A DNA stretch of 49,764 nucleotides from Nitrospirota bacterium (GCA_029864405.1 JAOTTP010000013.1:1-49764), one strand, 5' to 3'. Positions 25,335 through 34,794 are shown, counted from the stretch's first letter. The notes: a model not told the origin generated them from the sequence alone. Program-made: numbers and translations.

Positions 25335-26720
25335 TTAGAAATTCACCCGCAGGGACAACGCTCCGACGTGAAGAATTGTGTCCCATTCCCCGTTCAACAC
25401 GGGCTGTTGGTTATTGTGAACGCCCCGTGTCTGGTACAGCAAAACCTGATAGGCCAGATCAAGTCCTATGGCTTTTGCGCCTAAAATGTCACAGGGGAGT
25501 ATCCCTAGCAATTTCCCTGGAGCGTGGCAGAGAAAGCCCACACCCGCTGAAAAGGCATTGAAATCCGAATCCGGAACCGCGGGCTCGAATGTTTTGTTGG
25601 GAATAGGACTTTCGGAACGGACGTATCCTGTTCGAAAGGCCACATCCCAATTGGGGAGTGCAGGGGGAGAGAGGGCTTTGAATTCAGTTCCCACCATGAG
25701 GACCCAGGCATCTCCATAGTTGCGGGGTTGAGGGATCGTCTGGCCAAAGATCAGTTGCTGAGTAGGATCTTTAAAATTGGAAAGTTGCAGATCGAGATCT
25801 TTGAAGTCGGTCCAATCCGCATACTCCACGTCCACTTCAATTTTCCACTCGTGCCGAGCATTTCTGATGGGCCAGCCGGCAATGGCCCAGGTGTAAATAT
25901 CGGGGAGTTCAATTGTCGCCGCCGCATCGGCAACCTTTGCACCATTGGCAAGAAAGTTGCCTTTCAGTTTCAGGTCAGCCCCATTGCGGTAGACAAATCC
26001 AAAATTGAGCAAGGGTTTCCCAGCCTCATTGCGAATGGGCGTCAGGAGAAGGCTGGCATTAAAGCCCAAAGCGGTATCGGTTCCATTGGCCTCCAGAGTT
26101 GCGCCGACATTTCGCCGGAATTCCCCATGGCCTTCTCCAATGAAACTGGCAAAGGTATAAATGTCCAGCCCCCCCCCAACGGAAAGATAATCGTTGAGCT
26201 TGTAGGCCAGGGTTGGTTTGATATCAAGGAGGGGAAGGGCGGCATGGGTATTGACGGGTGCAATGAGACTATTGTCGGGGTAATCAATCCTAAGGGCATA
26301 GGGATTGGTGACACCAATGCCAGCTGTCCAATTAGGTAAACCGTGTAATCCTAAGGCCGGTAAGTGGGCCGTCAAAAAGAACGTGCTGGGGGGAGGATTA
26401 GCAACGGCCCCGTCAAAATCTCCCTTTACCTTTCCCCCTGAGGCACTTTTAAACTCAATGCTTCCACCAATCAAGAGGGTTCCAGCAGAAAATTGGATAC
26501 CCTCCAATTGGGCCATGCCGGCTGGATTATAATGAAGGGCTGAAGGATCATCGGCTTGCGCTGAGAATGCGGCGCCTTGGCCCGTGGCTGATGCACCATG
26601 ATCGAGAACACGAAATCCTTCAGCACCCACTGTTTGAGGAAGCATGAAGGGGTTGATGAGCCCGATGAGCCCAATGATGAGGCAAAAAAGGGTCAGGCGG
26701 CGAGAGATCATTGTCGTCAC
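25335..26720 (-). CDS. FadL/OmpP1-type outer membrane channel
   Basis: This 461-residue outer membrane beta-barrel takes up hydrophobic compounds. A signal peptide (about 10-33, ending TVGAEG) is followed by the FadL plug and first strand: GFRVLDHGASATGQGAAFSA, then DDPSALHYNPAGMAQLEG. The C-terminal half shows alternating strand patterns and ends VGALSLRVNF with terminal Phe, as outer membrane proteins need. AAGGAGGAG lies close to GTG 26720 and 13 nt from ATG 26711; either may be the start. The histidine kinase with a V4R-like domain follows 93 bp downstream. Substrates in this organism are unknown; the family moves long-chain fatty acids and aromatics. Confidence 0.9.
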   Translation of the reverse strand: MTTMISRRLTLFCLIIGLIGLINPFMLPQTVGAEGFRVLDHGASATGQGAAFSAQADDPSALHYNPAGMAQLEGIQFSAGTLLIGGSIEFKSASGGKVKGDFDGAVANPPPSTFFLTAHLPALGLHGLPNWTAGIGVTNPYALRIDYPDNSLIAPVNTHAALPLLDIKPTLAYKLNDYLSVGGGLDIYTFASFIGEGHGEFRRNVGATLEANGTDTALGFNASLLLTPIRNEAGKPLLNFGFVYRNGADLKLKGNFLANGAKVADAAATIELPDIYTWAIAGWPIRNARHEWKIEVDVEYADWTDFKDLDLQLSNFKDPTQQLIFGQTIPQPRNYGDAWVLMVGTEFKALSPPALPNWDVAFRTGYVRSESPIPNKTFEPAVPDSDFNAFSAGVGFLCHAPGKLLGILPCDILGAKAIGLDLAYQVLLYQTRGVHNNQQPVLNGEWDTILHVGALSLRVNF

Positions 26721-26948
26721 GTCTCCTCCTTGAGAACGGGAACTGATCAGAAATTTCGGGAAAGTCTATGAAAAACGGGAAAAGATAGCAATGTTGATCA
26801 TGGAGGAGCAACGGGTGACAATAGCCAGGGGGGAAGTCTTAAGGCCGGTGATCGCTAACTCCCTCTCTATTTTTGAAAGAGTGCTGGCTTGTGTCCAGGG
26901 ATTCATTTCACGAAGTCGGACCGGTTGAATTCTGAAAAGGAGAACGGC

Positions 26949-27347
26949 ATGCGGGTGAAAAAACTGTTGCATACGCGAATGCGGGTGAGTGACATGGAGC
27001 AGACACTGGCCTTCTATCGAAACGTGTTAGGGCTGGAAGTGGTGGAGCAAAAAGTGTCGCCAAGAGGGTCGCATCTGGCTTTTTTGGCGGTCCCCAATAG
27101 CGAAGAACTGATTGAGCTGTGCAGTTTTCCGAGTAGCGGGGCCGTCAAGGTTCAAGAGGATCTCGTCCATTTGGCCTTTGAAGTGGAGGATTTGGACCAG
27201 ACGATTCAGGAATTACAAGCCAAAGGTGTGCCGATCACGGATGGCCCCACGCAATCCTCATCGGGCAGCCGGTTTATTTTTATCGATGCGCCCGATGGCT
27301 ACGAAATTGAACTGATTCAACGACCGGCGGGAGTGGTTATCGTCTAA
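26949..27347 (+). CDS. gloA: Lactoylglutathione lyase (glyoxalase I) family
   Basis: The 132-residue product is a single VOC domain. LLHTRMRVSDMEQTLAFYRN with metal ligand His8 and the FYRNVLGL motif, FLAVPNSEELIEL with a ligand Glu, VHLAFEVEDL with a ligand His, and DAPDGYEIELIQ with the final Glu match the glyoxalase I metal set. The enzyme converts the methylglyoxal-glutathione hemithioacetal to lactoylglutathione. AAAAGGAG precedes ATG 26949, which is why that start is used over upstream codons in the frame. It is 21 bp upstream of uvrC and likely in the same operon. Confidence 0.93.
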   Translation: MRVKKLLHTRMRVSDMEQTLAFYRNVLGLEVVEQKVSPRGSHLAFLAVPNSEELIELCSFPSSGAVKVQEDLVHLAFEVEDLDQTIQELQAKGVPITDGPTQSSSGSRFIFIDAPDGYEIELIQRPAGVVIV

Positions 27348-27367
27348 CCTTCACGTGGCAAGGCATC

Positions 27368-29107
27368 ATGAATACACCCACGATCACTCCCCAGGTCCTC
27401 TCCGACCAACCAAGCCGCCTGAGCGGAATACTGAGCCATCTTCCCAAGCAACCAGGGGTCTATCTCTTTAAGGATCGACGAGGGGATATTATTTATATTG
27501 GAAAAGCCGCCGTGTTATCCGACCGTGTGCGATCGTATTTCAAGCATGGAGCCGATCTGACTCCTAAGGCCCGTGCGTTGTTCTCGCAGATTGTGGATCT
27601 GGAAACGATCGTCACTCACTCTGAATTCGAAGGGCTCATTTTAGAAAGCAATCTGATCAAGCGGCATCGTCCACGGTTCAATGTGGTACTCCGGGACGAT
27701 AAGCAATATCCCTATCTCCGGCTGCCGATTCACGATGATTTCCCCAGGTTGTCTATTGTCCGCCGGGTCAAACAGGACAAGGCGTTATATTTTGGCCCGT
27801 ATGTCCCCACAGGGGCCATGCGCGACACCTTGAAAGTTATTCGCAAGGTCTTCCCCCTGGCCACCTGCACTATCGATATTAATGGGACCGCTGAGCGGGC
27901 GTGCCTGGAATTTGAAATTAAACGATGCATGGCCCCTTGCACGGGCAATCAGACAAAGGAAGCCTATCATCAGATTGTCAAACAGGTTCGTTGGTTTTTA
28001 GAGGGACGAGACACGGAATTGCTCGAGTCATTGCGGTCAGGCATGCAGGGAGCGGCGGAGCGGGAGGCGTTTGAAGAAGCCGCTCGCCTTCGTGACCAGA
28101 TAGGGAACATTGAGCGGATGTTGGCCAAACAACGGGTCGCGCAAATAGGCGCCCGGGAGCAGGATATCGTGGGATTGGCCAGAACCGGTGAGGCGGTGGA
28201 TGTGCAGATGCTGTTTGTGCGAGGCGGCTTGTTGATCGGTCGTCGGGATTTCTTTTGGTCCGACGCTCAAGGCGTCACCGATGAAGAACTGGTGCGGTCG
28301 ACCCTCGAACAGTTTTATGCCAAATCAGTCGTTCCCCCCAAAGAGATTTTGCTGCCTGTGGGGTTTGAGGATCAATCATTAGTCCAGCGCTGGTTGTCTG
28401 AGAAAAAAGAGCAAACCGTCCGTGTGCTGGTTCCGGAACGAGGAGCCAAATATCAACTGCTCCAGCTCGCCCAGGAAAATGCCGCAGTGGCTCTCAAAGA
28501 ACATCTTCGCGTCCAAACCGAATCCAGTGAGGCGGTGGAAGAGCTTCAGGCGCTCTTAGCGTTGCCACAGATTCCGGTTCGCATTGAATGTTTTGATATC
28601 TCCAATACCATGGGAACCCATTCAGTGGCCTCCATGGTGGTCTGGGAACATGGCAGAATGAAGAAATCAGACTATCGGCGATTTCGCATTAAAACGGTAG
28701 AAGGCGCCAACGATTTTGCCAGCATGCATGAAGTGGTGAAACGTCGATACGGCGGATCGTTGGCCAACAAACCTGGGAAAACGTTGCCGGAGCCGGACCT
28801 GGTGGTGATTGATGGTGGAGCCGGACAATTAGGCGCGGCCATGGAAGCGATGGCGGCCGTTGGTCTATCACAGGTAGCTATTTGTGGATTAGCCAAGGCG
28901 AAAGGTGAAAAAGACGAACGGATCTTCCTCCCCGGTCACAAGTCCCCAATTGTGTTGCCGTTGAAATCTCCCGCTAGCCGTCTTGTGCAGACCATTCGAG
29001 ATGAAGCTCATCGCTTCGCCATTACCTATCACCGCAAGTTGCGTGGTGACGCGATGATTCCTATTCACCCCCTTCGTTCGTCCAAACCTTCGAAAGCCGT
29101 ATCCTAA
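27368..29107 (+). CDS. uvrC: Excinuclease ABC subunit C, lacking the usual C-terminal HhH domain
   Basis: UvrC makes both incisions in nucleotide excision repair. The 579-residue product has the GIY-YIG domain (PGVYLFKDRRGD, IIYIGKA, EFEGLILESNLIK) and a four-Cys cluster (ATCTID, ERACLEF, IKRCMAPCTG) known to hold an Fe-S centre in E. coli UvrC. A UVR motif follows (EREAFEEAARLRDQIGNIER), then the RNase H-like endonuclease domain (RIECFDISNTMGTHSVASMV, DLVVIDGGAGQL). It ends soon after RDEAHRFAITYHRKLR with a short Ser/Pro/Lys tail, where the family normally continues into tandem helix-hairpin-helix motifs (E. coli UvrC is about 610 residues). No HhH-like sequence is seen in any frame just after the stop. 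Confidence 0.94.
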   Translation: MNTPTITPQVLSDQPSRLSGILSHLPKQPGVYLFKDRRGDIIYIGKAAVLSDRVRSYFKHGADLTPKARALFSQIVDLETIVTHSEFEGLILESNLIKRHRPRFNVVLRDDKQYPYLRLPIHDDFPRLSIVRRVKQDKALYFGPYVPTGAMRDTLKVIRKVFPLATCTIDINGTAERACLEFEIKRCMAPCTGNQTKEAYHQIVKQVRWFLEGRDTELLESLRSGMQGAAEREAFEEAARLRDQIGNIERMLAKQRVAQIGAREQDIVGLARTGEAVDVQMLFVRGGLLIGRRDFFWSDAQGVTDEELVRSTLEQFYAKSVVPPKEILLPVGFEDQSLVQRWLSEKKEQTVRVLVPERGAKYQLLQLAQENAAVALKEHLRVQTESSEAVEELQALLALPQIPVRIECFDISNTMGTHSVASMVVWEHGRMKKSDYRRFRIKTVEGANDFASMHEVVKRRYGGSLANKPGKTLPEPDLVVIDGGAGQLGAAMEAMAAVGLSQVAICGLAKAKGEKDERIFLPGHKSPIVLPLKSPASRLVQTIRDEAHRFAITYHRKLRGDAMIPIHPLRSSKPSKAVS

Positions 29108-29445
29108 TCATCAACCGAAAAGTTGTGATGGTGTCCGTCATGGTTGTCGATGTCCCCTGATTCTCGCGAGGTGTGAGAGGGGATCTCTTTGAAAAAATGT
29201 GCGGTCGGATTTCTTTCATACTTGATGGGAAGACAGTATGGAGTGAAGTGGTTTCAGCTTCATGAAAAAATTTGGGGGATGGCTGGGATGATAGGAGGAT
29301 GAGAACGAGCATATTCTGGAGATTGTGTTATCCTGGTGTGCGTTTTTCGATGAACACGAGGCTTCTTTTCATGAGTAAAAGATTTAAGGTCTATGATGGC
29401 TCCACCGATGGATACACACATCACGTATGAGAGGAGATGTGACTG
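29108..29445. other. Intergenic region after uvrC
   Basis: I see no clear structure. A 19-codon frame at 29371-29430 with a weak GAGG ahead of it is possible but not convincing. The zinc-ribbon gene's Shine-Dalgarno (GAGAGGAG) lies at its right end. Confidence 0.4.
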
Positions 29446-29694
29446 ATGCAATGCCCCCGATGTCAGGGAACCATGATTGTCGATCACTTTGTGGATATGG
29501 CCACGAGTGGTGAGATTTGGATGCCTGGCTGGCGGTGTCTGATGTGTGGAGAAGTCATTGATCCGCTGATTGAGTATCATCGTCAATTGCAGCGTGACCA
29601 TCAGGAAGTGGTGGGTGCCATTTCCGGATCAACGGCCCGTCCTCCCTCACCCCTTTCCGTGAAGTCGCGCAAGGCGACGAAGCGGTCGTTCTAG
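29446..29694 (+). CDS. Small zinc-ribbon protein
   Basis: The 82-residue product starts MQCPRCQGTMIVDHF and has a second knuckle RCLMCGEVID, so CxxC pairs 25-30 residues apart probably bind one zinc. The tail is basic and Ser/Pro-rich. Similar small proteins are common in sulfate-reducing and Nitrospira-like bacteria and have no assigned function. AGGAG about 9 nt before ATG 29446 supports the start. It stands alone between uvrC and leuS. Confidence 0.75.
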   Translation: MQCPRCQGTMIVDHFVDMATSGEIWMPGWRCLMCGEVIDPLIEYHRQLQRDHQEVVGAISGSTARPPSPLSVKSRKATKRSF

Positions 29695-30007
29695 CCTTTC
29701 TGTTTTTCCCCCTTTCCCCGTCCCCGTTTTCGCCATCCTGTTGCCTGAATGGCAACCTCGTGATTGGCTTGTGGGGTGGGTTTCTCTATGCTAGATTCCT
29801 CAGCATGATGTTGAAAAATCAGCGTTTCCTGACGTCAAATCTGGAGGCGGATGCCCTCACTCATTCCGACCTTCTCTTTCCAGGTTGACGAGGAGATTTT
29901 TTTGACCCACCCCCACATTCCTCAACAGATGTGACCAGGAAACAGGGGATTTTTTTGTGGCTCATCCATCAAAGCGATGACCGTAATTTCTCTCATAAGG
30001 CATAAGC
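29695..30007. other. leuS upstream region
   Basis: The region is pyrimidine-rich at its left end. A 6-bp hairpin GTTGCC-TGAAT-GGCAAC lies at 29740-29756 without a T-run. I looked for a T-box leader before leuS and found no recognisable T-box sequence or tRNA-like stem. Confidence 0.45.
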
Positions 30008-32638
30008 ATGGCGCATACGTACGATCATCAGACCGTTGAAGCAAAGTGGCAGGCATATTGGGTTCAATCCGGGACTTTTCATGTTCAGGAAGATCCGGAT
30101 AAACCCAAATATTATTGCTTGGAGATGTTTCCCTATCCCTCCGGCCGGATTCACATGGGCCATGTGCGCGTATATGCGATCGGGGATGTCGTGGCCCGCT
30201 ATAAAACTATGCGTGGGTACAATGTGTTGCACCCGATGGGGTGGGATGCCTTCGGGTTGCCTGCCGAAAATGCCGCGATTGAGAAAGGGGTGCATCCCAA
30301 CGTCTGGACTCAAGAGAATGTGGCCTATATGAAAAGGCAACTCCAGCGGATGGGTCTGTCCTATGATTGGGATCGGGAGGTGAATACGTCTCAGCCAGAA
30401 TATTACCGCTGGAATCAATGGATCTTTGTGAAAATGGTTGAGCGTGGGCTGGCCTATCGAAAACGCTCGGCAGTGAATTGGTGTCTGTCTTGTGAAACGG
30501 TATTGGCGAATGAGCAGGTGTTGGCGCAAGAGGGAAAAGATGGAGGGGTGTGCTGGCGATGCGAGTCGGTGGTCATTCAAAAAGAGTTGGAACAGTGGTT
30601 TTTCCGCATTACGTCGTATGCCCAGGAATTATTGGATGGCTGTGATCGATTGACGACATGGCCGGCTCGGGTGCTGGCCATGCAACGGCATTGGATTGGG
30701 CGGAGCGAAGGCGTGGAACTGGATTTTCCCTTGGCGGAGACATTAGCCGGGTTGAAGGCGATTCGAGTCTTTACCACGCGACCGGATACCATTCATGGAG
30801 CCACCTTCATGAGCCTGGCACCGGAATCCCCCCTGGTCGAACAATTGATTGCCGGAAGGCCTGAGGCCGCCGGGGTTCGAGAGTTTGTGACTCGTGTGTC
30901 TCGTCTGGATAAAGCGACCCGTACGGCGGCCGACCGGGACAAAGAAGGCGTGTTTACCGGCGCCTACGCCATCAATCCGTTTACCAAGGAACGTATCCCG
31001 ATTTGGGTGGCGAATTTTGTGTTGTATGAATATGGAACGGGGGCCATTATGGCCGTTCCCGCGCATGACCAACGAGATTTTGAATTCGCGAAAACCTATC
31101 ACATACCGGTTCGGCTGGTGATTCAAGACCGGGAAGGCAAGCTGGCCTCTGAAACCCTGGAAGCGGCCTATGAAGAACAGGATGGCGCCGGACTCCTGGT
31201 GAACTCCGGGAATTTTTCCAGCTTGTCCGTGTCGCAAGCCAAACAGGCCATCGGTGAATATGTGGAAACACAGGGATGGGGAAAGCGAACCATCAATTTC
31301 CGATTAAGAGATTGGGGCATCTCCAGGCAACGCTATTGGGGGACGCCCATTCCGATGTTGTATTGTGATCGGTGCGGCATTGTCCCGGTTCCCGAAGGCG
31401 ACTTGCCGGTTGTGTTGCCTGACGATGTGCCGTTCACCGGGAAAGGCGGCTCTCCGCTCAAGGAATCTCCTTCGTTTTCGCAAGCCACATGTCCGACATG
31501 TGGCGGTCCGGCACGCCGTGAAACTGATACCATGGATACCTTTGTGGATTCGTCCTGGTATTTTCTTCGTTATTGTTCGCCGAAAAACACGACCCAGGCG
31601 GTGAATCCCCAAGCCGCGCACCATTGGATGGCGGTGGACCAATATGTCGGCGGGATCGAGCATGCCGTGTTGCATCTGCTGTACGCGCGCTTCTTTACCA
31701 AAGTCTTACGTGACCTGGGTCTCACCACGGCTGATGAACCCTTCACCCATTTGCTCACGCAAGGCATGGTGACCAAGGAAACCTACTGGTGTGAAGAGCA
31801 TCGATGGCTGCTTCCCACTGAAATCAAAAAAGATGGCGGGCAGCGGGTCTGTGTCCACTGCGGACGGACTATTGTGACAGGCCGCACCGAGAAGATGTCC
31901 AAGTCTAAAAAGAATATTGCCTCGCCAGAAGACTTGTGTGAGCGATACGGGGCGGACACGGCCAGAATGTTTTCGTTATTTGCCGCGCCACCGGAAAAAG
32001 ACCTGGAATGGAGCGATTCCGGAGTGGAAGGGTGTTACCGGTTTCTCAACCGGGTATGGCGTCTGGTGCAGGAACTCCTTCCCGTGGTGAATGGCGCGGA
32101 TACCAAGCCGGGGTCCGGTGAGTCTGTGCTTCTCCCTCAACTGCAGCGGGCGACGCATCAGACGATTAAGAAAGTCACGGAGGATCTTGAGCGGGGCTTT
32201 CAATTCAATACGGCCATTGCCGCTCTCATGGAATTCGTGAATGAGTTGTATAAGTTCTGGAAAGAGTATCCTGGGGAGGTGTTAACTGTTGCCGAGCGAG
32301 CAGCGTGGCGAACGACGGTGGAAACCTTACTCCTCTTGCTTGCACCCTTTGCTCCCCATGTAACTGAGGAGTTGTGGGAAACCTTAGGGAAGCGTCCAGG
32401 CATGAGCCGGCAGGCGTGGCCTGATTTTGATCCCGTTCTTGTGGCCAGTGCCGAATGGACGATTCCCCTACAGGTGAATGGAAAACTCCGGAGTAAGATC
32501 GTGGTTCCGGCCGGATCGACAAAGGAGCAGATCATTGCTGGGGCTCAGGAAGATCCTAAATTGGCCGAATGGTTGCAAGGCAAGGCGGCCCGCAAAATTA
32601 TTTACGTCGAACAGAAGCTGGTGAATTTTGTCATCTAA
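30008..32638 (+). CDS. leuS: Leucyl-tRNA synthetase
   Basis: This 876-residue class I synthetase charges tRNA-Leu. The HIGH-type motif is in MFPYPSGRIHMGHVRVYAIGD split over residues ~40-60. The CP1 editing domain carries FTTRPDTIHGATFMSLAPE and YGTGAIMAVPAHDQRDFEFA, both hallmarks of LeuRS editing. The catalytic KMSKS loop is TEKMSKSKKNIASPED. CxxC zinc knuckles are visible (CDRCG, CPTCGG). Start ATG 30008 has the AAGGC-type upstream AG-rich stretch and gives normal length. lptE overlaps its 3' end by 11 bp and holA follows, the same order as in many Gram-negative bacteria. Confidence 0.98.
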   Translation: MAHTYDHQTVEAKWQAYWVQSGTFHVQEDPDKPKYYCLEMFPYPSGRIHMGHVRVYAIGDVVARYKTMRGYNVLHPMGWDAFGLPAENAAIEKGVHPNVWTQENVAYMKRQLQRMGLSYDWDREVNTSQPEYYRWNQWIFVKMVERGLAYRKRSAVNWCLSCETVLANEQVLAQEGKDGGVCWRCESVVIQKELEQWFFRITSYAQELLDGCDRLTTWPARVLAMQRHWIGRSEGVELDFPLAETLAGLKAIRVFTTRPDTIHGATFMSLAPESPLVEQLIAGRPEAAGVREFVTRVSRLDKATRTAADRDKEGVFTGAYAINPFTKERIPIWVANFVLYEYGTGAIMAVPAHDQRDFEFAKTYHIPVRLVIQDREGKLASETLEAAYEEQDGAGLLVNSGNFSSLSVSQAKQAIGEYVETQGWGKRTINFRLRDWGISRQRYWGTPIPMLYCDRCGIVPVPEGDLPVVLPDDVPFTGKGGSPLKESPSFSQATCPTCGGPARRETDTMDTFVDSSWYFLRYCSPKNTTQAVNPQAAHHWMAVDQYVGGIEHAVLHLLYARFFTKVLRDLGLTTADEPFTHLLTQGMVTKETYWCEEHRWLLPTEIKKDGGQRVCVHCGRTIVTGRTEKMSKSKKNIASPEDLCERYGADTARMFSLFAAPPEKDLEWSDSGVEGCYRFLNRVWRLVQELLPVVNGADTKPGSGESVLLPQLQRATHQTIKKVTEDLERGFQFNTAIAALMEFVNELYKFWKEYPGEVLTVAERAAWRTTVETLLLLLAPFAPHVTEELWETLGKRPGMSRQAWPDFDPVLVASAEWTIPLQVNGKLRSKIVVPAGSTKEQIIAGAQEDPKLAEWLQGKAARKIIYVEQKLVNFVI

Positions 32639-33356
32639 TTCAAGCCGACCGGCTTGGCTCCTTCAGCGTGTGAGATGCCTTTTGGGGGGGTGGGCGGTTC
32701 TACTGTGCCTGAGTGCCGGATGTGGGTATCAATTTACGGTCGAAGGGCCTGGTCCGGTGGTGGGGGGGAGTGCCGGCCTTGTTGCGCAAGGACCGCCGGT
32801 TCGCCTGAACTTTTCTGGGCTCAAGAATAACAGCTTTGAACCAAATCTGGAATTTAAATACAACAGGTATCTTCGTCAGGCAATGCAATCGGCCGGCAGT
32901 GCGGAATTTGTCGATGATGCATCCGCCGATTATATTTTGGAAGGCGCGATCCTGTCGGTGACGCTTCCTTCGTTGGCTTTCTCTCGTACGCAAACGCAAG
33001 AAAGCCGAGTGATGGTGACGGTGGCGTTGAACGTGAAGGATCGAAAAACTGGAAAAGTCCGATGGTCTCAAACCGGATCCAGTACAGCGGAATTTTTTGT
33101 TGGAGCCACATCGACGTCAAGTACTTCGAGCGGATTGCAATTTAACCGGGTCTTGCAAGACCGGGCGATTGAACAAGCAGGGCAACAGGTGTCTGCCGAT
33201 TTAGCTGATCAATTTTTGGGTGCCAGGGAGCAGGGGGTTTTCGACAGGGAGGGAGGGAAAGTGGTCCCGACTCCGCCATCATCGAGTCGCATCGAAGTTC
33301 CTGAGATCTCTGAGCCTCAGGGAGACCTCTTACCTCCAAGTTCTTTGAGCAATTGA
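32628..33356 (+). CDS. lptE: LPS-assembly lipoprotein LptE
   Basis: LptE plugs the LptD barrel that places LPS in the outer membrane. The 242-residue product has a signal ending LCLSAGCGYQF, with lipobox Cys32 and the GYxF start typical of LptE. The body shows FEPNLEFKYNRYLRQAM, ADYILEGAILSVTLPSLAF and the repeated VTVALNVKDRKTGKVRWSQT pattern of the family. A Pro/Ser-rich tail of about 30 residues extends past the usual end. TTG 32628 overlaps leuS by 11 bp; GTG 32670 is an alternative and both keep the signal peptide. Its place between leuS and holA is classical. Confidence 0.88.
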   Translation: MSSNSSRPAWLLQRVRCLLGGWAVLLCLSAGCGYQFTVEGPGPVVGGSAGLVAQGPPVRLNFSGLKNNSFEPNLEFKYNRYLRQAMQSAGSAEFVDDASADYILEGAILSVTLPSLAFSRTQTQESRVMVTVALNVKDRKTGKVRWSQTGSSTAEFFVGATSTSSTSSGLQFNRVLQDRAIEQAGQQVSADLADQFLGAREQGVFDREGGKVVPTPPSSSRIEVPEISEPQGDLLPPSSLSN

Positions 33357-33405
33357 GCGACAGAGTCTTCTTTCAGAATTGTCTGTGTAGTCGGTCGTAC
33401 TCACC

Positions 33406-34497
33406 GTGAAAGTTCATGAACTCCAGAGTCAGATCACCCGACAGGGGTTGTCCCCTCTTTATTTGGTGATTGGGGAAGAGCCCTATTTTCGTGATCAGGC
33501 CTTAAGCATTCTTCGTGTGGCGGGTCAGGAAAAGGGTGCTTCAGGGTCCTCTGACGATTCAACGGCCAATGATTCCTCCCAAATGTTTCATGTCGATGTC
33601 GTCTATGGCGATGAAACCGACGCGTCGGAAATATTAGCCATTTCGGAAGAGGCCTCGTTTTTTTCAGTGAGGCGACTCCTCATCCTTAAATGGGCAGATA
33701 AACTTTCTGCTCGAGATGGTGAAGCCCTCATGCCATATTTTCAAGCTCCTAATGACACCACGACGCTGGTCATCACGGCGGCAAAATTGGACGGGCGGAC
33801 GAAGTGGGTTCAAGAACTTAAAAAACGGGCGACGGTGGTGGAGTGCGCTCCGGTATTTGAGGGGCAGCGAGCAGGGTGGGTCACGCAGCGAGCGCTAGAG
33901 TTAGGCTTGCAACTGGAAGACAGTGCACTCGAGATATTGAAGGATCAGGCAGCCGAAGGGTTGTATGGGACTGCCAGTGAATTAGAGAAATTGGTGGCGT
34001 TTATGCCAGAGGGGCATCGTGTCCGGGCACAGGACGTGGAAATGGTCAGAGGGAAGCCACCGGGTATTTCCGTGTTTGATTGGTCGGAAGCCGTGGCGCG
34101 AGGGGATCAGGGGCGAGCATTGGACATTGTCGCCAAAAATTTAGAAACGGGGGAAGCTCCCTTGCGTATGTTGGGTGCTTTCCTATGGCAGATGCGCAGG
34201 GTCTGGAAAACGCAGGCATTGATGAAGGAAGGGCTTGATGGGGGACAGGCTGCACGCCAAGCGGGAATTCCGCCGTTCCGTGCGCGGGAATTTGTCCAAC
34301 AGGTGCAGCGGTGGAAGGAGCCACACCTTCGTCGGGCATGGGAGTTATTCGCTCAAGCTGATTCTGCTCTCAAAGGCGGGCGGGCCTCACGTCCGAAGCT
34401 CATCTTAGATGACCTCGTCATCCAACTCTGCCAAGCCACAAAGGCTGGGCCGGGAAACAAAGCCCTAGCTGGCCGCACGAAATCTCACAGGGCGTGA
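33406..34497 (+). CDS. holA: DNA polymerase III delta subunit
   Basis: HolA is the clamp-loader subunit that opens the beta clamp. The 363-residue protein begins LSPLYLVIGEEPYFRDQAL, the family's degenerate AAA+ start, and continues with FFSVRRLLILKWADKLS, TTTLVITAAKLDGRTKWV, YGTASELEKLVAF, ISVFDWSEAVARGD and LRMLGAFLWQMRRVW. A Gly/Ser/Asp-rich insertion of about 20 residues near position 45 is not usual. GTG 33406 is the start. It ends the leuS-lptE-holA operon and faces rpsT 24 bp beyond. Confidence 0.92.
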   Translation: MKVHELQSQITRQGLSPLYLVIGEEPYFRDQALSILRVAGQEKGASGSSDDSTANDSSQMFHVDVVYGDETDASEILAISEEASFFSVRRLLILKWADKLSARDGEALMPYFQAPNDTTTLVITAAKLDGRTKWVQELKKRATVVECAPVFEGQRAGWVTQRALELGLQLEDSALEILKDQAAEGLYGTASELEKLVAFMPEGHRVRAQDVEMVRGKPPGISVFDWSEAVARGDQGRALDIVAKNLETGEAPLRMLGAFLWQMRRVWKTQALMKEGLDGGQAARQAGIPPFRAREFVQQVQRWKEPHLRRAWELFAQADSALKGGRASRPKLILDDLVIQLCQATKAGPGNKALAGRTKSHRA

Positions 34498-34521
34498 GAT
34501 CCCGTGACCATTGTGTACCTA

Positions 34522-34794
34522 TTATTTGGTTGAAAGAGTGTTGACGCGGGACGCGAGACGGGAAACCCAACGAGAGGCGGTGTTCCGATGAAGCGTGCCT
34601 TTGGTTACGGCTTTATGAAGCTCAGAAGTGGCTTCCCGCAAAGAGGCCTTGGCCTCGTCAGTTTTATTGTCTTTGACCGCTCCATGAACCCTCTTGATAT
34701 AGGTTCTGACCCGCCGAAGGATAGACCGGTTGCGCTCTTGTCGCTTCAGAGATTGACGAGCTGCCTTGATTGCTGAGTGATGCCGATTAGCCAT
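34522..34794 (-). CDS. rpsT: 30S ribosomal protein S20
   Basis: This 90-residue, highly basic helical protein matches S20: MANRHHSAIKAARQSLKRQERN, then RVRTYIKRV, and the C-terminal LHRNTASRWVSRLASRVNTL. It binds 16S rRNA in the small subunit. GGAGG stands 6 nt before ATG 34794. The gene is convergent with holA, an arrangement seen in several Nitrospirota and other Gram-negatives. A candidate promoter lies at 34825-34854. Confidence 0.97.
   Translation of the reverse strand: MANRHHSAIKAARQSLKRQERNRSILRRVRTYIKRVHGAVKDNKTDEAKASLREATSELHKAVTKGTLHRNTASRWVSRLASRVNTLSTK

Noticed and set aside
29371-29430. A 19-codon ORF (MSKRFKVYDGSTDGYTHHV) before the zinc-ribbon gene
   Set aside because: Only a weak GAGG precedes it, and it shows no recognisable feature. 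Not listed as a gene.
29695-30007. Possible T-box leader upstream of leuS
   Set aside because: No T-box consensus, specifier stem or terminator pair could be found in the region.
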